Shown in pieces: positions 33,647 through 43,455 of a DNA stretch of 64,000 bases. The stretch spans positions 38,905-102,904 of the forward strand of contig NZ_DFBS01000013.1 in assembly GCF_002366715.1 (NCBI RefSeq). The letters run 5' to 3'. The translations under genes and the position numbers were made by a program. The first letter of the stretch is position 1. Each line of letters begins with the position of its first letter. The DNA comes from Halomonas sp. UBA3074. Its GTDB lineage: Bacteria; Pseudomonadota; Gammaproteobacteria; Pseudomonadales; Halomonadaceae. The notes under the pieces are model-generated. The model searched no databases and was not told the DNA's origin. It was given only the letters and a program-made list of their open reading frames with translations.

Positions 33647-34426
33647 ATGTCACGTGATGTTCAAGAACCTACCGCCCACGTAGCACCCAATAAAGGCAAC
33701 GCTGAGAGTTCGAAGTCAAAATACAAACGTATTTTGCTCAAGCTTTCTGGCGAAGCACTGATGGGTGAGCACGATTTTGGTATTGACCCGAAGGTGCTTG
33801 ATCGCATGGCGCTGGAAATTGGTCAGCTCGTCGGCATTGGCGTGCAAGTCGGCATCGTGATTGGCGGTGGCAACTTGTTCCGCGGCGCGGCGCTCAATGA
33901 AGCGGGTATGGATCGTGTCACCGGTGACCATATGGGTATGTTGGCCACTGTGATGAACGCGTTGGCCATGCGGGACGCCTTAGAGCGCTCCAATATCCGC
34001 TCGCGGGTGATGTCAGCCATTCCGATGAGTGGGGTGGTCGAGCATTATGATCGACGCACCGCTATTCGTTATTTAACCTCCGGGGACGTAGTGCTGTTCT
34101 CCGCAGGGACGGGTAACCCCTTCTTCACTACAGACTCTGCTGCCTGTTTACGTGGCATAGAAGTGGATGCAGATGTGGTCATCAAAGCGACCAAAGTGGA
34201 TGGCGTGTACAATAAAGACCCGGTAAAACATCCCGATGCGGTGAAGTATGACCAGCTCTCTTACGATGACGCCCTGGATCAAAAATTGGGCGTCATGGAT
34301 TTGACCGCCATCTGCCTGGTACGTGACCATAATATGCCGGTGCGGGTATTTGATATGAATAAGCCTGGTGCCCTACTGAATATGGTAGTAGGGGGCAAGG
34401 AAGGCACGCTGATATACAGAGGGTAA
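33647..34426 (+). CDS. pyrH: UMP kinase
   Basis: Phosphorylates UMP to UDP; bacterial type, of the amino acid kinase fold. The 259 residues begin with a non-conserved tail of about 25 residues before YKRILLKLSGEALMG. The motifs VIGGGNLFRG and GTGNPFFTTDSAA are intact. Start ATG 33647 follows CAGGAGAG. frr starts 4 bases after its stop. Confidence 0.97.
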   Translation: MSRDVQEPTAHVAPNKGNAESSKSKYKRILLKLSGEALMGEHDFGIDPKVLDRMALEIGQLVGIGVQVGIVIGGGNLFRGAALNEAGMDRVTGDHMGMLATVMNALAMRDALERSNIRSRVMSAIPMSGVVEHYDRRTAIRYLTSGDVVLFSAGTGNPFFTTDSAACLRGIEVDADVVIKATKVDGVYNKDPVKHPDAVKYDQLSYDDALDQKLGVMDLTAICLVRDHNMPVRVFDMNKPGALLNMVVGGKEGTLIYRG

Positions 34427-34430
34427 TGAC

Positions 34431-34988
34431 GTGATTAACGATATTAAGAAAGATGCTGAATCGCGCATGAAAAAAAGCGTGGACGCGCTGCACAGTAATT
34501 TCAACAAAATTCGTACCGGTCGGGCTCACCCGAGCATTTTAGACGCTGTGACTGTGGATTATTACGGCAGCCAGGTACCCCTTAGCCAGGTGGCCTCGGT
34601 CAACGTTGAAGATGCCCGTACGCTGACGATTGCGCCGTGGGAACAGGGCATGGTGCAGAAAATCGAAAAGGCCATCATGACGTCGGATCTGGGGTTGAAC
34701 CCAGCCAGCGCAGGCAACGTGATTCGTGTCCCGATGCCGATGCTGACCGAAGAGACCCGCAAAGGTTACATCAAGCAAGCGCGTAGCGAAGCCGAAAATG
34801 CGCGCGTGGCAGTACGTAATGTTCGCCGTGATGCCAACGGTGATTTCAAGTCACTCTTGAAAGATAAAGACATTACCGAAGACGATCAGCGTGAAGGCGA
34901 AGATGCGATTCAAAAATTGACCGACAAGTATATCGCCGAGATCGATAAAGCGCTGACCGCGAAAGAGCAGGACCTGATGCAGGTGTAA
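34431..34988 (+). CDS. frr: Ribosome recycling factor
   Basis: Splits post-termination ribosomes with EF-G. The 185 residues equal the E. coli length. Conserved parts include NKIRTGRAHPSILD, SDLGLNPASAGN and ARVAVRNVRRDAN. It uses a GTG start, and the pyrH end provides the ribosome binding context, implying coupling. A terminator follows at 35009. Confidence 0.97.
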   Translation: MINDIKKDAESRMKKSVDALHSNFNKIRTGRAHPSILDAVTVDYYGSQVPLSQVASVNVEDARTLTIAPWEQGMVQKIEKAIMTSDLGLNPASAGNVIRVPMPMLTEETRKGYIKQARSEAENARVAVRNVRRDANGDFKSLLKDKDITEDDQREGEDAIQKLTDKYIAEIDKALTAKEQDLMQV

Positions 34989-35008
34989 GCCTGCACTCCA
35001 TGCAGCCG

Positions 35009-35032
35009 CGGGCAGCTTATGCTGCCCGTTTT
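35009..35032 (+). terminator. Terminator after frr
   Basis: CGGGCAGC-TTAT-GCTGCCCG with a short TTTT run. Confidence 0.75.
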
Positions 35033-35081
35033 GCCACACTCTGGCTGGTTTTTTTATGACTGATCTTTGGGGCAAGAATTC

Positions 35082-35870
35082 ATGACGCCACCGCAGCTTC
35101 CTGAAGGACAGCAGGATCAAGCCTGTGCGCCTTCTCAGGGCGGGGAGGCGCCACCGTCTCACGTTGCTATCATCATGGATGGCAATAATCGCTGGGCGCG
35201 TGCGCGCGGGCTTTCAGGTATCCGTGGGCACCGCGCAGGGGTGGAGACGGTACGTGCCGTCATCCAGCGGGCAGCGGAGCGCGAAGTGAAAACGCTCAGT
35301 CTGTTCGCGTTCTCCAGCGAAAACTGGAAGCGCCCAGCGGCGGAAGTCAACGCGTTGATGGAGCTGTTTTTGATGGCGCTAAAGCGCGAAGTCAAGAAGC
35401 TCAATGAGCGTAATGTTCGTCTCTCCATTATCGGCGAACAGAGTGGCTTTTCCCATGCTATCCAGAAGCACATTCAGCGTGCTGAAGCACTGACCGCGAA
35501 CAATACTGGCATGCACCTAGTGATTGCTGCCAACTATGGTGGCCAGTGGGACATCGCCCGCGCGGGCCGCGCTCTGGCCGAGCAGGTGGCCGCCGGTGAA
35601 TTGGCACCTTCAGACATCGACGAGGCGCGCTTTGATACTGCGATGGGCGTCGCCGATATACCGCCGGTAGATCTGTGTATTCGCACCAGCGGCGAACAGC
35701 GGCTCTCGAATTTTATGCTGTGGCAATTGGCTTATGCCGAGCTGCACTTTTCCCCGCTGCTGTGGCCTGATTTTGGTGCGGATGCGTTTGATACGGCGCT
35801 AAACGACTTTTGCCAGCGTCGTCGTCGCTTTGGCATGACGGACGAACAGATAGAGGCGCAAGGTGCTTAA
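35082..35870 (+). CDS. uppS: Undecaprenyl diphosphate synthase
   Basis: A cis-prenyltransferase building the C55 lipid carrier for peptidoglycan and lipopolysaccharide. From ATG 35082 it is 262 residues. A Gln/Pro-rich tail of about 25 residues precedes the core that starts HVAIIMDGNNRWA, with the catalytic Asp. SSENWKRP and IRTSGEQRLSNFM are further family motifs. An alternative TTG start at 35067 is less likely. It overlaps cdsA by 8 bases. Confidence 0.96.
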   Translation: MTPPQLPEGQQDQACAPSQGGEAPPSHVAIIMDGNNRWARARGLSGIRGHRAGVETVRAVIQRAAEREVKTLSLFAFSSENWKRPAAEVNALMELFLMALKREVKKLNERNVRLSIIGEQSGFSHAIQKHIQRAEALTANNTGMHLVIAANYGGQWDIARAGRALAEQVAAGELAPSDIDEARFDTAMGVADIPPVDLCIRTSGEQRLSNFMLWQLAYAELHFSPLLWPDFGADAFDTALNDFCQRRRRFGMTDEQIEAQGA

Positions 35871-36693
35871 ACAGCGGATCATCACCGCAGCCTGGTTAGC
35901 ACCCCTGGTGCTGGCTGGCCTGTTTGGATTAGACGGCGGCTCCTTTGCGCTGTTTACGGCGCTGATTGTGCTGCTCGGCACCTGGGAGTGGGCCAATTTG
36001 GCGGGCATTACCCGCGCCGCCCTGCGTGCTCAGGTAGTGGCCGTGATGGCCATGTTAATGCTGGTGATGTGGCTTGCTGGCGCCGCAACGGCGGCATGGC
36101 CGCTATGGCTGGCAGCTGCTGGGTGGTTAATCAATTTTTATTGGGTAACTCGCTATCCCGCGGCAGGCCAGCAGTGGCAGGCCACTACCCGGCGATTGGC
36201 GATGGGCCTGTGGGTCCTGTTGCCTTGCTGGGTCGGTTTTAACGTCCTGCATGAGAGCGGTATGGCTTGGCTGCTGTTCGTGCTGCTGCTGGTCTGGTGC
36301 GCCGATATTGGCGCCTACTTTGTAGGGCGCAACTGGGGGAAACGTAAACTGGCCCCCCGTGTCAGCCCAGGTAAGTCTTGGGAAGGTGTTTACGGCGGCC
36401 TAGCGACAACGGCGCTTCTCGCCATCGCGTTTGCCGTAGGGCTATCACTGGATATGGCCGGGAGTCTCACGCTTATGCTGGTGACGGCCATCGTTACCTT
36501 GACGTCTGTACTTGGGGATCTGTTGGAAAGCATGCTCAAGCGCCACCGTAATATCAAAGATTCAAGCCAGCTACTGCCAGGCCACGGCGGGGTGTTGGAT
36601 CGCATCGATAGCCTGACGGCGGCGATTCCATTGTTTGCTCTGTTTTATCTTGAGGTGCTGGTGCCGGTGCTGGCACAGGGGCAGCCGCTATGA
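35863..36693 (+). CDS. cdsA: Phosphatidate cytidylyltransferase
   Basis: Makes CDP-diacylglycerol, the common precursor of membrane phospholipids. It is an integral membrane protein of 276 residues with about eight hydrophobic helices. The family signature near the C-terminus is complete (SMLKRHRNIKDSS then LPGHGGVLDRIDS). It uses a GTG start inside the end of uppS and overlaps dxr by 4 bases. Confidence 0.96.
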   Translation: MLKQRIITAAWLAPLVLAGLFGLDGGSFALFTALIVLLGTWEWANLAGITRAALRAQVVAVMAMLMLVMWLAGAATAAWPLWLAAAGWLINFYWVTRYPAAGQQWQATTRRLAMGLWVLLPCWVGFNVLHESGMAWLLFVLLLVWCADIGAYFVGRNWGKRKLAPRVSPGKSWEGVYGGLATTALLAIAFAVGLSLDMAGSLTLMLVTAIVTLTSVLGDLLESMLKRHRNIKDSSQLLPGHGGVLDRIDSLTAAIPLFALFYLEVLVPVLAQGQPL

Positions 36694-37907
36694 GTCAGCA
36701 CGGACATCAGCAAGCGAGCCCAGCCAAGCAGCGCGTGACAGTGCTTGGCTCAACGGGCTCCATCGGCACCAGCACGCTGGATGTGATTGGCCGCCACCCC
36801 GACCGCTATAGCGTCTATGCGCTGACTGCGCATACCTCCAAAGAGTCCCTGTTAGCGCAATGCTTAGCGCATCGGCCTGAAGTCGCCGTGCTTGATGGTG
36901 AAGCTGACGCCGCCTGGCTGCGTCAAGCGCTCAAACGTGCTGGCCAGCAAACCGAGGTTCATTCCGGCGCCGACGCGCTGTGCGAGGTTGCCAGTGATAA
37001 TAGCGTCGACTGCGTGATGGCGGCTATCGTGGGGTCTGCTGGTTTATTGCCTGCACTGGCGGCCGCTGAAGCAGGTAAGCGCGTTCTGTTGGCCAATAAA
37101 GAAGCGCTGGTGATGAGCGGCGCACTGTTTATGGAGGCGATTTCGCGTTCGGGGGCAACGCTATTACCGATTGATTCCGAACATAATGCTATTTACCAGT
37201 GTCTACCTGCTGATCATCGCGGCGGTTTGGCGCGCCACGGCATTAGCCAACTGATGCTTACTGCTTCCGGGGGACCATTTCGAACCTGGGGGCAGGCCGA
37301 GATCGACAAGGTCACACCCGAACAGGCCTGCGCCCACCCCAATTGGTCCATGGGGCGTAAGATCTCCGTGGACAGCGCCACGTTGATGAACAAAGGGTTA
37401 GAGCTCATTGAGGCCTGTTGGCTGTTTGATGCCACGCCTGAGCAGATTCAGGTGGTGGTGCACCCGCAAAGTGTGATTCATTCCATGGCGGCGTATCATG
37501 ACGGCTCGGTGATTGCGCAGTTGGGTAATCCCGATATGCGAACGCCTATTGCGTATGGTTTAGCGTGGCCTGAACGAATCGATGCGGGTGTCGAAACGCT
37601 GGATCTTTTTCAGGTGGCGCGGCTGGATTTTGAAGCCCCCGATGAAGTCCGATTTCCGTGTTTGGGGCTTGCGCGTGACGCGATACAACAGGGCGGGATG
37701 GCACCGGTGGTATTGAATGCGGCCAATGAGATCGCCGTCGATGCCTTTTTAAACCGCAAGCTCGGTTTTACAGCCATTGGGCAATTGGTCGCCGAGGTTT
37801 TGTCGTGCCCTTATGAAGGCCGGGTCGATAGCCTTGAGAGTGTGTTGGCAACTGATCAGTGGGCACGAAAGCAGGCATTAGCGTTAGTAACAAGGTGGTC
37901 CGCTTAA
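36690..37907 (+). CDS. dxr: 1-deoxy-D-xylulose 5-phosphate reductoisomerase
   Basis: First committed step of the MEP isoprenoid pathway, NADPH-dependent. The 405 residues begin with a short tail, then the NADPH-binding loop VLGSTGSIGTSTLDV. The metal- and substrate-binding motifs LANKEALVMSG, PIDSEHNA and TASGGPF are present. It feeds the uppS step encoded just upstream. Confidence 0.97.
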   Translation: MSQHGHQQASPAKQRVTVLGSTGSIGTSTLDVIGRHPDRYSVYALTAHTSKESLLAQCLAHRPEVAVLDGEADAAWLRQALKRAGQQTEVHSGADALCEVASDNSVDCVMAAIVGSAGLLPALAAAEAGKRVLLANKEALVMSGALFMEAISRSGATLLPIDSEHNAIYQCLPADHRGGLARHGISQLMLTASGGPFRTWGQAEIDKVTPEQACAHPNWSMGRKISVDSATLMNKGLELIEACWLFDATPEQIQVVVHPQSVIHSMAAYHDGSVIAQLGNPDMRTPIAYGLAWPERIDAGVETLDLFQVARLDFEAPDEVRFPCLGLARDAIQQGGMAPVVLNAANEIAVDAFLNRKLGFTAIGQLVAEVLSCPYEGRVDSLESVLATDQWARKQALALVTRWSA

Positions 37908-37954
37908 GCATTCGCTAGGCTGGTCGTTAAGCGCGGGGCGTTAAGGAGTGCAGT

Positions 37955-39313
37955 GTGGGCCTGATACAGAATATTTTAGCGGTCATTGTGGTGCTGGGCC
38001 TGTTGGTAACCTTTCACGAGTTTGGTCACTTTTGGGTGGCGAGACGTTGTGGCGTCAAAGTGCTGCGGTTTTCAGTAGGGTTCGGTAAGCCGCTGTGGTC
38101 GCGAGTAGATCGCCAGGGTACGGAGTACGCGATAGCCGCAATTCCACTGGGCGGCTATGTCAAAATGCTGGATGAGCGTGAGGCGCCGGTACCAGAAGAG
38201 CAGCTCGACCAAGCGTTTAATCGCAAGACAGTGTGGCAGCGCATTGCTATTGTGGCAGCCGGGCCGATTGCCAACTTTCTACTGGCGATTGTCGCTTATT
38301 GGGCACTTTTCGTGGCAGGAACCACGGTGGTCTCGCCGATGGTGGGCAGTGTCACGCCTGACTCCCCGGCGGCCGAGGCAGGGCTTGCCAACGGTGACGA
38401 AATCGTCGCTATTCAGGGCGATGAAATGCGCTCGTGGGAAGATATAAATTTAAAGTTAGTGTCCATTATTGGTTTCAATGGTGAGTTGGAGATCGACGCA
38501 CGCGCTGAAGGTACTACCGACGCCCAGCGTTTTTCATTACCGGTTACCGATTATTTAGTGCGCCAAGATCCACCCCAGCCGCTGCAAACACTGGGGATTA
38601 CCCCTTGGCAGCCTGAGTTCCCCGCCGTGTTAGGCCAAGTAGTCAGTGGGGAAGCCGCGGAACAAGCAGGCCTCATGGCGGGCGATACGATGGTCGCTAT
38701 TGACGGCGAGCCCGTGGATGATTGGATGCACTTCGTTAATATCGTGCGAGGCAATCCTGGCGAAACGCTGCGGCTCACCTACGAGCGTGATGACGTGCAG
38801 GAAACCGTTGGTTTAACCCCTGGGCGTAATAGCTTAGATACGGGGGTTGAGATTGGTTATATCGGCGCAGCCGCCGAGCAAGTTGAGTGGCCGGCTGCGT
38901 TTCAGCGTGAAATCCGATACGGGCCCATTGAAGCGGTAGGTCAGGCATTATCCCGTACCGGAGAAATGACGCTATTAACCGTCGATGCCATCAGGAAAAT
39001 GCTAGTAGGGCTTATCTCGCCTTCCAATTTGTCGGGGCCAATCACCATCGCACAGGTCTCTGGCGATTCAGCGCGAGCGGGGATGGAAGCGTTTATTGGT
39101 TTTCTAGCGTATCTTTCTATCAGCCTTGGGGTGCTTAACTTACTCCCTATCCCCGTGCTCGATGGTGGCCACTTGCTTTATTATTTTATGGAGGTCGTAC
39201 GTGGGCGGCCAGTCTCTGAGAAAACCCAAGCTGTAGGATTGCGCATTGGGCTTGCCATGGTCGGCACCCTGATGTTGATGGCCCTCTATTTTGATCTGAT
39301 GCGCCTGTGGTAA
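37955..39313 (+). CDS. rseP: Site-2 intramembrane protease RseP
   Basis: A zinc protease in the inner membrane that cleaves anti-sigma factors such as RseA and clears signal-peptide remnants. The 452 residues hold HEFGH at 21-25 in the first helix, two periplasmic PDZ domains (about residues 115-285) and the second metal site in PVLDGGHLLYY near the C-terminus. It has a GTG start after TAAGGAG. Its link to bamA next door fits envelope-stress sensing of outer-membrane protein assembly. Confidence 0.96.
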   Translation: MGLIQNILAVIVVLGLLVTFHEFGHFWVARRCGVKVLRFSVGFGKPLWSRVDRQGTEYAIAAIPLGGYVKMLDEREAPVPEEQLDQAFNRKTVWQRIAIVAAGPIANFLLAIVAYWALFVAGTTVVSPMVGSVTPDSPAAEAGLANGDEIVAIQGDEMRSWEDINLKLVSIIGFNGELEIDARAEGTTDAQRFSLPVTDYLVRQDPPQPLQTLGITPWQPEFPAVLGQVVSGEAAEQAGLMAGDTMVAIDGEPVDDWMHFVNIVRGNPGETLRLTYERDDVQETVGLTPGRNSLDTGVEIGYIGAAAEQVEWPAAFQREIRYGPIEAVGQALSRTGEMTLLTVDAIRKMLVGLISPSNLSGPITIAQVSGDSARAGMEAFIGFLAYLSISLGVLNLLPIPVLDGGHLLYYFMEVVRGRPVSEKTQAVGLRIGLAMVGTLMLMALYFDLMRLW

Positions 39314-39338
39314 TGACGCGTGTAGCGTGCGGATGGCC

Positions 39339-39366
39339 TTGTCATCTGCCTGCACAAATGTATATG
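39339..39366 (+). promoter_or_regulatory. Candidate bamA promoter
   Basis: TTGTCA (39339-39344), a 16-base spacer and TATATG (39361-39366) in the 100-base rseP-bamA gap. I did not see a sigma-E type GGAAC/TCNAA pair. Confidence 0.45.
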
Positions 39367-39413
39367 GTGCCTTTCTGGAATGATAGGCAGACCAACGCGA
39401 GCGAATTGACTGC

Positions 39414-41765
39414 ATGAAAATCAAGACCCTTGGAATGGCGGCACTCTTGCTGGCAGGCGCCAGCGGCGCCCAAGCACAATCCTTTGATGTTTCTGACATT
39501 CGAGTGGAAGGACTGCAGCGGGTATCCGCCGCCTCGGTCTTCAATGCATTTCCGGTAAGCGCCAACGAGCGCGTCAGCGAAGCGCAGTTGGCTGCCGCTG
39601 CCCGTGACTTGTTTGCTACCGGACTGTTCGATGATGTCTCTCTGGCACGTGAGGGAGATGTACTGGTTATTCAAGTGGTTGAGCGTCCGACCATTGCACG
39701 GCTAGATATAAGCGGCAATGATCAGATATCCGAAGAGGATCTGCGCAACGGTTTGCGTGAATCGGGGCTCTCGGAAGGCCAGGTGCTTGAACTCTCCACA
39801 CTGGAGGAGATTCAGCGCGAACTGGAAGGCGTTTACCAGGCTCAAGGCCGCTACAGCGCAAGCATCGACACCGAAGTCGAAGAAGTTGATGAAGGCCGCG
39901 TCCAGGTCAATATCAATATTAACGAAGGCGAAGTTGCCAAGATTCGACAAATCAATATTGTCGGTAACGAAGCCTTTGACGACGAAACGCTGCGTGAAGT
40001 GTTCGAACTTGATGACCGCCCAGGACGTATTTTCGGCTGGTTCTCTAGCGACGAATACTCCCGTGAAGCGCTATCCGGCGACATTGAGCGACTGCGTTCG
40101 TTCTATCTGGATCGAGGCTATGTAAACTTCGATGTCACCTCGACACAGGTGTCGATTGGGCCGGAAAAATCCGAAATCTTTATCACCTTAAACGTTGATG
40201 AAGGTACGCAGTATCGCGTCGGTAATATTCGTTTCGCAGGTGATCTGCAGATCAGCGAAAATGAAGCTCGCCAACTGCTGACCGTCGAAGAGGGTGAGAT
40301 TTTTTCCCGCGGCGATGTCAATACGTCTACGGAAGCGCTGCGCCAGCGTTTAGGCGCTGAAGGTTTCGCGTTTGCTGATATTCAGGGTGTTCCTGAAATG
40401 TCAGACGACGGGGAAACGGTGGATCTGGTTATCGCCGTTAATCCTGGTGAGCGTGCCTATGTACGTCGTATCGAGTTCTACGGCAATACCACCACGCAGG
40501 ATGAAGTGTTGCGTCGTGAAATGACGCAGTTGGAGGGCGCGCCTGCTTCCACTGAAGCCATTACACAATCGCGTCAGCGACTGGAACGACTAGGCTTCTT
40601 TAGTCAAGTGGAAGTGGATACCCAGCCGGTGCCTGGTGAGCCAGATTTATTGGATGTTACCTATAACGTCGAAGAACAGCCTTCCGGCTCTGTCTCTGCG
40701 AGCGTTGGTTTCTCTCAGAGCGCTGGCGTTATCTACGGCGTAGGCCTATCGCAGAATAACTTCCTCGGCACGGGTAATCGCGTCAATGTGGGCGCGCAGC
40801 GCAGTGATACGTTTACCAGCGTTAACTTTGGCTTTACTGACCCGTACTGGACGTTGGATGGCATTTCGCGTGGTTATAATCTGTTCTACCGCGAAACCGA
40901 CTATGCCGACTCGGATATTTCGACATTCTCGACAGATGCTTACGGCGCGGGTATCAACTTTGGTTACCCTGTTAGCGAGCTCTCACGGCTTAACTTTGGC
41001 GCCAGCGTTGAAGACCTCACGGTAAAAACCTATTTCGATACGGCTTCGGAAATTCGTCGTTACGTTCAGGATGAGGGTGAAGATGCGCAAAGCCTGAAGC
41101 TGACCGCCAGTTGGACTCGTAACAACCTCAACCGCGGCATTATGCCAACGGATGGTAGCTATCAGCGTCTGTCTTTAGAGACGGGCGTGCCAGGCAGCGA
41201 TGCGGAGTACTACAAGCTGCGCGCCCGCGCTCAACAGCTGTTTCCGATTAATAATGATGAAACCTGGGCGTTCAAATTTACTGGCAATGTCGGCTATGCC
41301 GACACGCTGGGCGGCAACGACCCCTTCCCCTTCTATGAGAACTTTTATGCAGGCGGCCTTGGCTCTGTGCGAGGTTTTACCTCGAATACCCTGGGTCAAC
41401 GCACAACACCTGCAACCGAAGGCGGTCGTGATCGCACCTTGGGCGGTAATGTTTCCATTGAAGGCAGCGCCGAGATTATTTTCCCGATGCCCTTTGTTGA
41501 AGATCAGCGTGCGCTACAAACCTCGCTATTTCTGGATGGCGGCAACACTTTCCTGAGCTCGTGCTACGACGTGCTTGCAGAAGATGCTGCTCGTCAGCAG
41601 TGTAACTCCGGTGTTGATTTGGGTGATTTACGTTACAGCGCTGGTATTGGCCTCTCTTGGCTGACGCCGGTGGGGCCGCTAACCTTTAGCGTCGCCGAGC
41701 CATTGAACGACGAGAGTGGGGACGATACCCAGTTCTTCCAGTTCTCATTGGGACAAACGTTCTAA
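39414..41765 (+). CDS. bamA: Outer-membrane protein assembly factor BamA
   Basis: Central Omp85 insertase of the BAM complex. The 783 residues carry a signal peptide (1-21, cleaved after AQA), five POTRA domains to about residue 420 and a 16-strand barrel. The conserved loop-6 motif VRGF lies in LGSVRGFTSN, and the protein ends in an aromatic Phe (SLGQTF). The skp gene for its periplasmic chaperone follows 59 bases later. The lipoprotein partners of BAM are not encoded in this window. Confidence 0.98.
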   Translation: MKIKTLGMAALLLAGASGAQAQSFDVSDIRVEGLQRVSAASVFNAFPVSANERVSEAQLAAAARDLFATGLFDDVSLAREGDVLVIQVVERPTIARLDISGNDQISEEDLRNGLRESGLSEGQVLELSTLEEIQRELEGVYQAQGRYSASIDTEVEEVDEGRVQVNININEGEVAKIRQINIVGNEAFDDETLREVFELDDRPGRIFGWFSSDEYSREALSGDIERLRSFYLDRGYVNFDVTSTQVSIGPEKSEIFITLNVDEGTQYRVGNIRFAGDLQISENEARQLLTVEEGEIFSRGDVNTSTEALRQRLGAEGFAFADIQGVPEMSDDGETVDLVIAVNPGERAYVRRIEFYGNTTTQDEVLRREMTQLEGAPASTEAITQSRQRLERLGFFSQVEVDTQPVPGEPDLLDVTYNVEEQPSGSVSASVGFSQSAGVIYGVGLSQNNFLGTGNRVNVGAQRSDTFTSVNFGFTDPYWTLDGISRGYNLFYRETDYADSDISTFSTDAYGAGINFGYPVSELSRLNFGASVEDLTVKTYFDTASEIRRYVQDEGEDAQSLKLTASWTRNNLNRGIMPTDGSYQRLSLETGVPGSDAEYYKLRARAQQLFPINNDETWAFKFTGNVGYADTLGGNDPFPFYENFYAGGLGSVRGFTSNTLGQRTTPATEGGRDRTLGGNVSIEGSAEIIFPMPFVEDQRALQTSLFLDGGNTFLSSCYDVLAEDAARQQCNSGVDLGDLRYSAGIGLSWLTPVGPLTFSVAEPLNDESGDDTQFFQFSLGQTF

Positions 41766-41824
41766 TTTTGCTAGACCGCGTGCCATGGCGGCGCGCGGCT
41801 GGCGTGACCTAAGGAGTTGACACA

Positions 41825-42325
41825 ATGCGTAAGCTGACAGCGGTGGTATGCCTGTTGGGCGCGATGATCTTGCCTGCCCACGCAGCCGAAGTCGCCGTAT
41901 TGGACTGGCGTGCGGCGCTGATGAATACTCAGTCTGCACAAGCATCAATGAGCACTCTGGAGGGCCAGATTGGTAACCAGCAGCGTGAAGCGCAGAACCT
42001 CGGCAATGAGCTGCAGCAGTTGCAGCAGCGTCTGCAGAACGAAGGCGAAACCATGGCGCAGTCCCAGCGTGAGTCGTTGATCAGCGAATTGCAGCAAAAG
42101 GGCAGTCGCTTCGAACAACTTCGTCAAGAGGTCATGCAGGCTCAGCAACGCTCTGAGCAGCAGTTTTTAGAAAGTGCTGAGCCTAAGCTTGAGCAAGCAG
42201 TTGCACAGGTTCTAGAACGCCACGATATTGATGTACTGGTCGAACCCCAGGGTGTGCTCCACTCCGGTGTGGATTTGCCCAATGTGACCGACGAAGTCAC
42301 ACAGATTTTTGATACCCTGAACTAA
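41825..42325 (+). CDS. skp: Periplasmic chaperone Skp (OmpH family)
   Basis: Holds unfolded outer-membrane proteins in transit to BamA. The 166 residues start with a signal peptide cleaved after residue 20 (LPAHA/AEVAVLD). A long Gln/Glu-rich coiled coil of about 85 residues forms the tentacle helices. ATG 41825 follows AAGGAG. It sits between bamA and lpxD as in most gammaproteobacteria. Confidence 0.93.
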   Translation: MRKLTAVVCLLGAMILPAHAAEVAVLDWRAALMNTQSAQASMSTLEGQIGNQQREAQNLGNELQQLQQRLQNEGETMAQSQRESLISELQQKGSRFEQLRQEVMQAQQRSEQQFLESAEPKLEQAVAQVLERHDIDVLVEPQGVLHSGVDLPNVTDEVTQIFDTLN

Positions 42326-42340
42326 ATTTAAATGCTAATT

Positions 42341-42359
42341 GGTGTGGCCCGGCCACACC
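42341..42359 (+). other. Strong hairpin between skp and lpxD
   Basis: GGTGTGG-CCCGG-CCACACC is a perfect 7-bp stem (extendable in the loop) 15 bases after the skp stop. There is no T run, so it may be a pause, processing or mRNA-stability element rather than a terminator. Confidence 0.55.
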
Positions 42360-42378
42360 ACTGCTTCCTTGGGCTCTC

Positions 42379-43416
42379 ATGACGCACGCTTCTCATCACC
42401 TCACTCTTGCAGACATTGCGCGACAGCTGGGCATCTCCGTTAGTGGTAATGCCCAGCAGCCGATACGTGGTTTGGCGACGCTCAAAGAAGCGCAGCCCGA
42501 TCAAGTGGCCTTTTTAGCGAATCGCGCTTATCTGAAAGATTTAGCGACCACACAGGCAGCTGCGGTGCTATTGCACCCTGAGCATGGCAAGCACTGTCCG
42601 GTACCGCGTCTTGAGATCGATAACCCCTATTTAGGCTACGCCAAGCTTTCTCAGTTGTTTGATCCGCTGCCTGCTCGCGATGTCGTGGGTATACATCCAG
42701 ACGCGGTCGTGGCGGACGATGCGCAAATAGGTGCCGATGTTTGCATTCAGGCCCATGCCGTGATCGAGTCCGGCGTCGTGCTGGGTGATCGAGTCGTTAT
42801 TGGCGCTGGTAGCGTGGTTGGGGCCGATAGCATTATCGGTGAAGAAACGCGCTTGCACGCCAATGTCACGCTCTGCCATGGCGTGGTGGTGGGCAAACGC
42901 GGCATCTTACAAAGCGGTTGTGTCATCGGTGGTGACGGGTTTGGCTTTGCCCACGATGGCGCGGGCTGGCATAAGATTGCCCAACTGGGGGGTGTTGTCC
43001 TGGGAGATGACGTCGAGGTTGGCAGTTGTTCGAGCATCGACCGCGGTGCGCTGGGTGATACGGTGATTGGCAATGACGTCAAAATCGATAGCCAGGTGCA
43101 AATTGCCCACAACGTGACTATTGGTGATCATAGTGCTTTAGCTGGCTGTGTGGGTATCGCGGGCTCTACCAAGGTAGGTAAACACTGTATGCTAGGTGGT
43201 GGCGTGGGCCTTTCTGGGCACCTGACCATCTGCGATGGTGTTCAAGTGACGGGGATGAGTTTAGTCACGAACTCAATCCATGAGCCAGGGGTCTACTCTT
43301 CTGGTACTGGCGCCATGGCTAACACCCAATGGCGCAAAAATGCAGTACGTTTTAAACAGCTCGATGACATCGCTAAACGTTTAGCGAGGCTGGAAAAAAA
43401 ACAGCGCAATGAGTAA
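42379..43416 (+). CDS. lpxD: UDP-3-O-acylglucosamine N-acyltransferase
   Basis: Third step of lipid A synthesis, adding a 3-hydroxyacyl chain to the amine of UDP-3-O-acylglucosamine. The 345 residues contain an N-terminal uridine-binding domain, about ten left-handed beta-helix repeats (e.g. VVLGDRVVIGAGSVVGADS), the catalytic-His region HDGAGWHKIAQLG and a C-terminal helix. It belongs to the lpxD-fabZ-lpxA-lpxB cluster. Confidence 0.97.
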   Translation: MTHASHHLTLADIARQLGISVSGNAQQPIRGLATLKEAQPDQVAFLANRAYLKDLATTQAAAVLLHPEHGKHCPVPRLEIDNPYLGYAKLSQLFDPLPARDVVGIHPDAVVADDAQIGADVCIQAHAVIESGVVLGDRVVIGAGSVVGADSIIGEETRLHANVTLCHGVVVGKRGILQSGCVIGGDGFGFAHDGAGWHKIAQLGGVVLGDDVEVGSCSSIDRGALGDTVIGNDVKIDSQVQIAHNVTIGDHSALAGCVGIAGSTKVGKHCMLGGGVGLSGHLTICDGVQVTGMSLVTNSIHEPGVYSSGTGAMANTQWRKNAVRFKQLDDIAKRLARLEKKQRNE

Positions 43417-43455
43417 AAGCGTTGGGTCATCGCTGTATATTTTACCGCTGCTGGC